DNA of 9,361 bases from an uncultured Treponema sp. (lineage in GTDB: Bacteria; Spirochaetota; Spirochaetia; Treponematales; Treponemataceae): contig CAJPOF010000070.1 of assembly GCA_905372235.1 (NCBI GenBank), positions 1 through 9,361 on the forward strand, read 5' to 3'. The position numbers and the translations under genes were made by a program. Position 1 is the first letter of the stretch. Each line of letters starts with the position of its first letter. The notes below the pieces were generated by a model. That model searched no databases. It was not told the DNA's origin and saw nothing but the letters and a program-made list of their open reading frames with translations. This document shows positions 5,054-9,361 of this stretch, piece after piece.

Positions 5054-7438
5054 TTATTCGGTCAAAAACGCAGCTTCGTATTGATTGCCGGTTATTTCCC
5101 GTATCGTAAGGCTTTTATATTTTATATCGAATCCCGCCGGACTGCCTTGCGCATTATATTCGTATAAAAAACCGATTCGTCCGTCTTTTTGCTGAATCAT
5201 CGTGGAATATGCGCTTGTACCGGTATGTATTAACTTTTTATGCCATTTGCTTTTGTCTACAAAATCATCAAGAGAAATATCCGATGCTATAGTACGCCAA
5301 AAGATAGAAACGTCTTTGCGACTGTCTACCGTCGGAATGGACTGCAATGCAAGATAAACGGGAGTTTTATTGCCCGCATCTCGGGCTTCTATAATCAGCA
5401 CTTCTCCGTTCGTTCCGGATCCGCTGTCGTTTCCTAAGTTCAACCATTTATTAGAAGACTGCCAATTTCCCGAGCCGGCATTTTTGTCCGTATATGTAAA
5501 AATATTTATATACCTTCCGTTTCCGCAGCGGCTTGAAAGAATAACTCTTCCGTCGGGAAGTTCTTCAACTTTCGCCTCGTCTCCAGATGGAATTGGCTTT
5601 ACTGTTGCATTGCCACCAAGCACTTTCCATGTGTCCCCAAAGTCGTCGGAATATATAACCGTATTGCCGAAATCGCCGATTAAAGGTGCTGCGTATATGC
5701 GGTAGTATTTATCGACTTTTATAAAACGAGATTGATGTATTTTCCCCGACGTAACAAACATACGCTTCCAGGCAGAGTTCATTCCGTATATTTTGTCGGT
5801 TATGTCGGCCGAAGTAAAAGTATTTCCGCCATCGGTAGATTTCAACGCCATTACGCTCTGCTTTCCTTTCTGATAGCGCACATTGCCTTGCACATGAATG
5901 ATAAGCACTTCGTCGGAGTCTCTGTCTGCCACAATGGCGGCATCTCCGCATCCGTATTCGGGCGGTTCGGGAACGTTTGTAAGTTTTTGATCAGTATTGT
6001 CCCACGTAATGCCATTGTTAGAAGAGTGTTTTAGAAGCAAATCTACACGGTGAATGTGAGAATTTCCGTTCCACTCGCCATTCGGTCCGTATTTCCCTAC
6101 GTCCGCCGCATGTTTGTACCGCAAATCTGCTACCGCAAGCAGACTGCCGCTTTTTGTCTCTGCCAATGCGGGAATCCTGTAATAGTCGTTAGGACGGTCG
6201 GTTTTGCTCTTCCATAAATCCGTAGGTGCAACCGTTTTAGGATTCCACTTTGCGTAAAGCGTAATATCTCCGGTTACTTTATCTGAATCATTCCACACTT
6301 GAGAGTTCTTTTTATCCTTATGCCAGCCTGCAAACTCCCATGTTAGGTGAGAAGGATTTGCCGGTATAGCCGAAATCGCCTCGCCGTTTGCAACTTCAAT
6401 ATCTGCTGGAGCCGTTACAAGTCCGCGCGTGTTGAACTTTACCGTAAAAAGATTCGTCCATTTTGCGTAAAGGGTTGTGTCTTTGGTAACGATATCGATA
6501 TCTGTAAGCCATTTTGTCGAACAAGACTGTTCTTTATACCAGCCGTAAAAGCGTTTTTTATCCGCAGTCGGATTCGGAAGTTGTGCGGCAGTCAATTTTG
6601 CGCCGGCTTCCACCGTCACGGGAGCAAGTTGCATCGTAACTCCGTTAGTGTTGAACGTTACTGTAAAAAGATTCGTCCACTTTGCGTAAAGAGTCGTGTC
6701 TTGAGTAACGGTGTCGGTATCTGTAAGCCATTTTGTCGTGCAAGCTAGTTCTTTGTACCAGCCGTCAAAACGTTTTTTATCCGCAGTCGGATTCGGAAGT
6801 TGTGCGACAGTCAATTTTGCGCCGGCTTCCACCGTCACGGGGGCAAGTTGCATCGTAACGCCGTTAGTGTTGAACGTTACGGTAAAAAGATTCGTCCACT
6901 TTGCGTAAAGAATCGTGTCTTCGGTAACAGTGTCGGTATCTGTAAGCCATTTTGTCGTGCAAGCCGATTCTTTGTACCAGCCGTCAAAGCGTTTTTTATC
7001 CGCAGTCGGATTCGGCAATTGCGAGTTTGTTAATTTTTCGCCTTTTGCAATTTTAACCGAAGCCGGAGCAGTGCCGACTCCTTGCACATTGAACATTACG
7101 GTAAAAAGTTCCGTAGACGGCTCAAGCGGAGTGAGCGGCTGTGCATTCTGCCATTTTGCATAGAGAGTTATATCTTTGGTAACCGTGTCTACATCTTTGA
7201 CCCATTTTGTTGTGCATTTGCTTTCTTTGAACCAGCCGCCGAATACTTTGTTATCCGCAGTCAGCACGGGAAGCTGGGCGTCGGTCAGTTTTGCGCCGTA
7301 CGGTACGGAAACAGCTTTCGGAGTTTGTCCGAAGCCATTTGTTTCGTATGTTACAGTAAAATTAGACGGCGAAAGGGAACAACTTATAGTCGTAAATAAA
7401 ATCGCCGCAGTAAAAATAGAGAAAACGTATTTTTTCAT
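5054..7438 (-). CDS. Sialidase (GH33-type) lipoprotein with InlB/Flg_new repeats
   Basis: A 794-residue exported exo-sialidase, expected to remove terminal sialic acids from host glycoconjugates at the cell surface. A lipoprotein signal peptide (KK, hydrophobic 4-19, then TIS-C20) fits the relaxed spirochaetal lipobox. Next come five repeats of the Listeria-Bacteroides/InlB B type, each ending in LYAKW, at about 27-96, 112-182, 185-254, 258-327 and 332-398. The C-terminal propeller (about 404-794) has YRIP (R421), likely general acid D446, the Asp boxes STDGGNTF (534-541) and SDDFGDTW (597-604), and a degenerate box SSNNGITW (472-479). E621 and R637 are spaced 16 apart as in known sialidases, followed by R707 and the Y744/E760 pair (AYSTM, LYE). 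The catalytic set therefore looks complete. I chose the ATG at 7438 because AGGAG (7446-7450) lies 7 nt before it and the lipoprotein signal starts there; an in-frame GTG at 7480 has no such support. Confidence 0.92.
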   Translation of the reverse strand: MKKYVFSIFTAAILFTTISCSLSPSNFTVTYETNGFGQTPKAVSVPYGAKLTDAQLPVLTADNKVFGGWFKESKCTTKWVKDVDTVTKDITLYAKWQNAQPLTPLEPSTELFTVMFNVQGVGTAPASVKIAKGEKLTNSQLPNPTADKKRFDGWYKESACTTKWLTDTDTVTEDTILYAKWTNLFTVTFNTNGVTMQLAPVTVEAGAKLTVAQLPNPTADKKRFDGWYKELACTTKWLTDTDTVTQDTTLYAKWTNLFTVTFNTNGVTMQLAPVTVEAGAKLTAAQLPNPTADKKRFYGWYKEQSCSTKWLTDIDIVTKDTTLYAKWTNLFTVKFNTRGLVTAPADIEVANGEAISAIPANPSHLTWEFAGWHKDKKNSQVWNDSDKVTGDITLYAKWNPKTVAPTDLWKSKTDRPNDYYRIPALAETKSGSLLAVADLRYKHAADVGKYGPNGEWNGNSHIHRVDLLLKHSSNNGITWDNTDQKLTNVPEPPEYGCGDAAIVADRDSDEVLIIHVQGNVRYQKGKQSVMALKSTDGGNTFTSADITDKIYGMNSAWKRMFVTSGKIHQSRFIKVDKYYRIYAAPLIGDFGNTVIYSDDFGDTWKVLGGNATVKPIPSGDEAKVEELPDGRVILSSRCGNGRYINIFTYTDKNAGSGNWQSSNKWLNLGNDSGSGTNGEVLIIEARDAGNKTPVYLALQSIPTVDSRKDVSIFWRTIASDISLDDFVDKSKWHKKLIHTGTSAYSTMIQQKDGRIGFLYEYNAQGSPAGFDIKYKSLTIREITGNQYEAAFLTE
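6452..7108 (-). repeat. Three tandem 219-bp units encoding the middle InlB-type repeats
   Basis: Within the sialidase gene, three consecutive units of exactly 73 codons encode repeats 2, 3 and 4 (7108-6890, 6889-6671, 6670-6452). Units 3 and 4 are nearly identical in DNA and differ at only about nine residues (for example VAQ/AAQ, FDGW/FYGW, LACTT/QSCST). Unit 2 differs mainly in its first third. Repeats 1 and 5 outside this block are more diverged. This is direct evidence of recent internal duplication, and copy number could vary by recombination. Confidence 0.88.
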
Positions 7439-7490
7439 CGAATAACTCCTAAGAATTTTACGGAAAATGCGAGTTTTCACTCGTTAAATT

Positions 7491-7538
7491 ATTATATTTA
7501 TGACTTACACACAGCCGTCTGCAAATAAACGGCAGTGT
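7491..7538 (-). promoter_or_regulatory. Sialidase promoter -10 box with overlapping inverted-repeat operator
   Basis: On the minus strand a TATAAT occupies 7496-7491, giving a 5' leader of about 45 nt before the ATG at 7438. The leader can form CGAGT-GAAA-ACTCG (7483-7470). No good -35 box lies 17 bp upstream. TTGCAG (7524-7519) is the nearest, and it would need a different -10 (TAAATA, 18-nt spacer). An inverted repeat, ACACAGCCGT/ACGGCAGTGT (7509-7518/7529-7538, 9 of 10 matching, 10-nt centre), covers the -35 region. Its position suits a regulator binding site; the regulator is unknown. Confidence 0.5.
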
Positions 7539-7670
7539 ATACAACATTCAAATCATATATAACCATCTGTTAGAAGTCAATTAAAAAATAGCCAATATAT
7601 TATCTTGTGTTAAGTTTCGAATTTTATAAAGTAAAAACTTAATTTTTTCAAAGCAAGATTTAAACCTTTT

Positions 7671-7742
7671 TTCAAGGAAGGAAACCAACTCGGAGTTCGA
7701 AGCCCGCAGTTTTCCTCCCTTGAAAGCCCACCTTCCTTGGGC
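7671..7742. other. Structured segment with competing inverted repeats
   Basis: The region between the sialidase and MIF genes is AT-rich up to about 7665, then becomes structured. TTCAAGGAAGGAAA (7671-7684) can pair with TTTCCTCCCTTGAA (7711-7724, 13 of 14). Its CAAGGAAGG part (7673-7681) can instead pair perfectly with CCTTCCTTG (7731-7739). A third option is GCCCA/TGGGC (7726-7730/7738-7742). The MIF promoter I identify lies downstream, so this is not in that gene's leader. It may be a small RNA, a repeat remnant or a regulatory site. I recognise no known riboswitch. Confidence 0.4.
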
Positions 7743-7766
7743 ACGACCAAAGGACTGCTAATCGTC

Positions 7767-7795
7767 TTGAATTTGGCGGAATTTGGGATTATAAA
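7767..7795 (+). promoter_or_regulatory. Sigma-70-type promoter of the MIF-family gene
   Basis: TTGAAT (7767-7772), a 17-nt spacer and TATAAA (7790-7795) make a good vegetative promoter. Transcription would start near 7802, leaving a leader of about 24 nt that contains the strong Shine-Dalgarno AGGAGG (7814-7819), 6 nt before the ATG at 7826. Confidence 0.65.
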
Positions 7796-7825
7796 CTAAA
7801 GATAGAGAAAATCAGGAGGAATCGT

Positions 7826-8167
7826 ATGCCGATGATTGAAGCTAAGGTAACTATGCAGTTATCTGAAGAAAAAAGAGATGTTTTGAAGACCGAGTTCGGA
7901 AAGGCTATCGCTATAATGGGAAAGCCGGAATCTTATCTGATGATTAATCTTGCTGATAATCAAGATTTGTATTTTGGCGGAAAGAAGCTCGATAAGGGAG
8001 CTTACGTTGACGTAAAAGTTTTTGGCAGCGTTGACGGCAATGCGAGCGGAAAAATGACAGCCCGGCTATGCGAGATTCTGGAAAAGGAACTCGGAATCCC
8101 CGGCAATGCGGTTTACGTTTCATACTGGGGAACGGCAAACTGGGGCTGGAACGGCGGAAACTTTTAG
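7826..8167 (+). CDS. MIF-family protein (phenylpyruvate tautomerase-like)
   Basis: A 113-residue member of the macrophage migration inhibitory factor / tautomerase superfamily, expected to be a cytoplasmic homotrimer without a signal peptide. The second residue is proline, exposed after Met removal as the catalytic base. Lys33 in GKPESYL matches the active-site lysine of human MIF (GKPPQYI). Further family features are LYFGG (human AFGG), the VYVSY strand (human VYINY) and the C-terminal WGWNGGNF (human VGWNNSTF). The length equals that of MIF. The CxxC motif of vertebrate MIF is absent, as expected for a bacterial homologue. The strong ribosome binding site and its own promoter suggest good expression. 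The physiological substrate is unknown, and enzyme activity is inferred from conserved residues only. Confidence 0.9.
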   Translation: MPMIEAKVTMQLSEEKRDVLKTEFGKAIAIMGKPESYLMINLADNQDLYFGGKKLDKGAYVDVKVFGSVDGNASGKMTARLCEILEKELGIPGNAVYVSYWGTANWGWNGGNF

Positions 8168-8183
8168 AAAACTTTGTTCCGGC

Positions 8184-8240
8184 TATCGGCAAATTATAAG
8201 TAATTATTTTAAACATATCTCGCTTTATAAATTGCCGATA
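8184..8240. promoter_or_regulatory. 16-bp inverted repeat, candidate operator of the fic gene
   Basis: TATCGGCAAATTATAA (8184-8199) and TTATAAATTGCCGATA (8225-8240) are reverse complements at 15 of 16 positions and are separated by 25 nt. Their centres are about 41 bp apart, close to four helical turns, so bound proteins would face the same side. The downstream arm covers the -35 box and part of the spacer of the fic promoter. A role as MIF terminator is less likely because no U-run follows. Confidence 0.6.
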
Positions 8241-8252
8241 ATGTACTATAAT
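8224..8252 (+). promoter_or_regulatory. Promoter of the fic gene, apparently leaderless
   Basis: TTTATA (8224-8229), a 17-nt spacer and a perfect TATAAT (8247-8252) precede the ATG at 8260 by only 7 nt. Transcription should begin at or within a base or two of the start codon. No Shine-Dalgarno sequence is present, which supports leaderless translation. Confidence 0.65.
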
Positions 8253-8259
8253 CTTTCCG

Positions 8260-9162
8260 ATGGGCAAGATTAAATATATTTCTGTAGAAGAAGCTGCTCA
8301 AAACTGGAAAATCAGCGAAAGAAGTGTCCGTAACTATTGTTCTCACGGAAGGGTTGAAGGCTCTCTTCTGGAAGGTAAAACCTGGAAAATTCCTTCCGAT
8401 GCGGAAAAGCCTGAACGGATTCCCCGTCATTCTTCTGCGGAGAAGACTCTCCTTGCATTTCTCAAGCGCGAAAAAGAAGCCGGACTTAGAGGCAGTATCT
8501 ATCACAAAATCCAGATAGATCTGACTTATAACTCTAATTATATAGAAGGCTCTAAACTTACTCACGATCAGACACGCTATATTTTTGAGACGAAAACAAT
8601 CGGCATTACAGACAAGGCAGTAAAGGTCGATGATATTGTGGAAACTGTAAACCACTTCCGCTGCATCGACATTATTATCGAGGGGGCTCATGCAAAACTC
8701 TCTGAAAGTTTTATCAAGCAGCTGCATTTTGTTTTGAAGTCCGGCACAACCGACAGCCGGAAATCCTGGTTCAGAGTTGGGGATTACAAAATGCTTGAAA
8801 ATCAGGTGGGCGGCAGTGATACTGCCAGACCTGCCGAGGTGGCTGAAGAAATAAAGGCTCTTCTAAAAGAATACAATTCAAAATCAAAAATCACTTTTGA
8901 CGATATTCTTGATTTTCATGTACGGTTTGAAGCTATTCACCCTTTTCAGGATGGAAACGGTCGAGTGGGCAGGCTGATTATGTTTAAGGAATGTCTAAAG
9001 CACAATATCGTTCCATTCATCATTACGGAAGAACTAAAAATGTACTACTACCGGGGCATAAAAAACTGGAACGATGAACACAGTTATCTGCGTGATACCT
9101 GTCTTACCGGTCAGGATGCGATGAAAGCGGCTTTGGATTATTTTGGGATTAAATATTTGTAA
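8260..9162 (+). CDS. Fic domain protein with N-terminal helix-turn-helix
   Basis: A 300-residue protein. The Fic core motif HPFQDGNGRVGR (227-238) fits the HxFx(D/E)GNGRxxR consensus, with catalytic H227, metal-binding D231 and R235. Such enzymes usually transfer AMP from ATP to a hydroxyl side chain of a target protein. An inhibitory helix motif, (S/T)xxxE(G/N), is present N-terminally as SNYIEG (S92, E96, G97), which makes this a class II, self-inhibited Fic protein that needs no separate antitoxin. Residues about 5-46 (ISVEEAAQNWKISERSVRNY to GKTWKIPSDAEKP) read as a MerR/excisionase-like helix-turn-helix, so DNA binding is likely. No signal peptide or membrane segment is seen, which suggests a cytoplasmic role. 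The start has no Shine-Dalgarno sequence but a TATAAT just upstream. The protein target is unknown. Autoregulation through the inverted repeat at 8184-8240 is my inference. Confidence 0.93.
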   Translation: MGKIKYISVEEAAQNWKISERSVRNYCSHGRVEGSLLEGKTWKIPSDAEKPERIPRHSSAEKTLLAFLKREKEAGLRGSIYHKIQIDLTYNSNYIEGSKLTHDQTRYIFETKTIGITDKAVKVDDIVETVNHFRCIDIIIEGAHAKLSESFIKQLHFVLKSGTTDSRKSWFRVGDYKMLENQVGGSDTARPAEVAEEIKALLKEYNSKSKITFDDILDFHVRFEAIHPFQDGNGRVGRLIMFKECLKHNIVPFIITEELKMYYYRGIKNWNDEHSYLRDTCLTGQDAMKAALDYFGIKYL

Positions 9163-9176
9163 TTAGGGAAGATTTT

Positions 9177-9233
9177 ATGATTCGGAAGTTCGGAGCTGCG
9201 GTTTTATTGAGTTTTTCAATATTTTTATCGTGA
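9177..9233 (+). pseudogene. 18-codon signal-peptide-like ORF, probable lipoprotein gene remnant
   Basis: Fourteen nt after the fic stop, a Shine-Dalgarno-like AGGGAAG (9165-9171) is followed 5 nt later by an ATG that opens MIRKFGAAVLLSFSIFLS and then TGA. The peptide has a basic start and a hydrophobic core like a lipoprotein signal, and the TGA falls where the lipobox cysteine (TGC or TGT) would stand. The frame after the stop continues for only about 14 codons to TAA, with no recognisable protein. A decayed gene start is the simplest reading. A genuine tiny membrane peptide cannot be excluded. Confidence 0.4.
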
Positions 9234-9304
9234 TTTCTTCCGAAGTTTTGCGCTTTTCAGGGTTTTCTCCATTAAATCACTATTTGTAGAACTAACATCT
9301 AAAC

Positions 9305-9341
9305 GTCCGTACTTCTTTTCAGAGATGTTACGGACATTTTT
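9305..9341 (+). terminator. Intrinsic terminator downstream of fic
   Basis: GTCCGTA (9305-9311) pairs with TACGGAC (9329-9335), and the second arm is followed by ATTTTT (9336-9341). The stem is 7 bp with a 17-nt loop. It would end the transcript of fic and the short ORF. An overlapping pair, AACATCT/AGATGTT (9294-9300/9323-9329), competes with or crosses this stem. Confidence 0.6.
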
Positions 9342-9361
9342 AAATTAATATATAACAATAT

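Noticed and set aside
5240..7445. Plus-strand ORFs opposite the sialidase gene, some repeating each other
   Set aside because: Antisense shadows; their mutual similarity comes from the 219-bp coding repeats.
7439..7480. Longer sialidase start at GTG 7480
   Set aside because: It would put 14 extra basic residues before the lipoprotein signal and overlap a small leader hairpin. The ATG at 7438 has a well-placed AGGAG.
7752..7763. GGACTGCTAATC resembles a tRNA-Ser(GCU) anticodon loop, with a TTCGAAG stretch nearby at about 7697
   Set aside because: The anticodon stem does not pair properly, the TTCGAA motif is in the wrong order and spacing, and no acceptor stem can be drawn.

Overview
The window looks like chromosomal DNA from a host-associated spirochaete, most likely Treponema or a close relative. 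That placement is inferred from the mix of genes and from memory of family resemblance; nothing was searched. Supporting points are a long-signalling-domain chemoreceptor, a PilZ protein, a sialidase lipoprotein with a relaxed lipobox, and intergenic DNA full of hairpin-forming repeats. Base composition is moderate. There is no transposase, integrase, CRISPR array or rRNA, and no tRNA that I can support.

Layout. (1) 1-2227: a GC-rich leader with consecutive inverted repeats, then a methyl-accepting chemotaxis receptor (+). (2) 2228-2924: no gene. It holds a partial inverted element and two tandem copies (about 286 bp each, about 95% identical by eye) of a repeat made of five hairpin-forming inverted repeats. 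(3) 2925-4337: a PilZ c-di-GMP-binding protein and, 24 nt further on, an RlmM-like 2'-O-ribose rRNA methyltransferase, probably co-transcribed. (4) 4445-4795: a small XRE-type regulator. (5) 4796-5053: convergent intergenic DNA with a GC-rich hairpin segment and a long hairpin that works as terminator for the opposite strand. (6) 5054-7438 (-): a lipoprotein with five InlB/Listeria-Bacteroides-type repeats followed by a GH33-type sialidase domain with its catalytic residues present. (7) 7439-7825: divergent intergenic region with promoters for both flanking genes, an operator-like inverted repeat and a structured stretch. (8) 7826-8167: a MIF-family tautomerase. (9) 8260-9162: a class II Fic protein with an N-terminal helix-turn-helix. 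A 16-bp inverted repeat overlaps its promoter. (10) 9163-9361: an 18-codon signal-peptide-like ORF, probably a gene remnant, and a terminator.

Functional reading. The genes do not form one pathway. The receptor and the PilZ protein belong to motility and signalling. The sialidase would act on host glycans at the cell surface. The MIF-like protein is a possible tautomerase. The Fic protein is a probable self-inhibited AMP-transferase that may also bind DNA.

Translation signals fall into two groups. The receptor, sialidase and MIF genes have clear Shine-Dalgarno sequences. The PilZ and Fic genes instead have a perfect TATAAT 6-7 nt before the ATG, so their mRNAs may be leaderless. The methyltransferase and XRE genes also lack a recognisable Shine-Dalgarno sequence. 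No complete undescribed system is evident. The strongest leads are the tandem multi-hairpin repeat, the Fic operator arrangement and the repeat-bearing sialidase lipoprotein.
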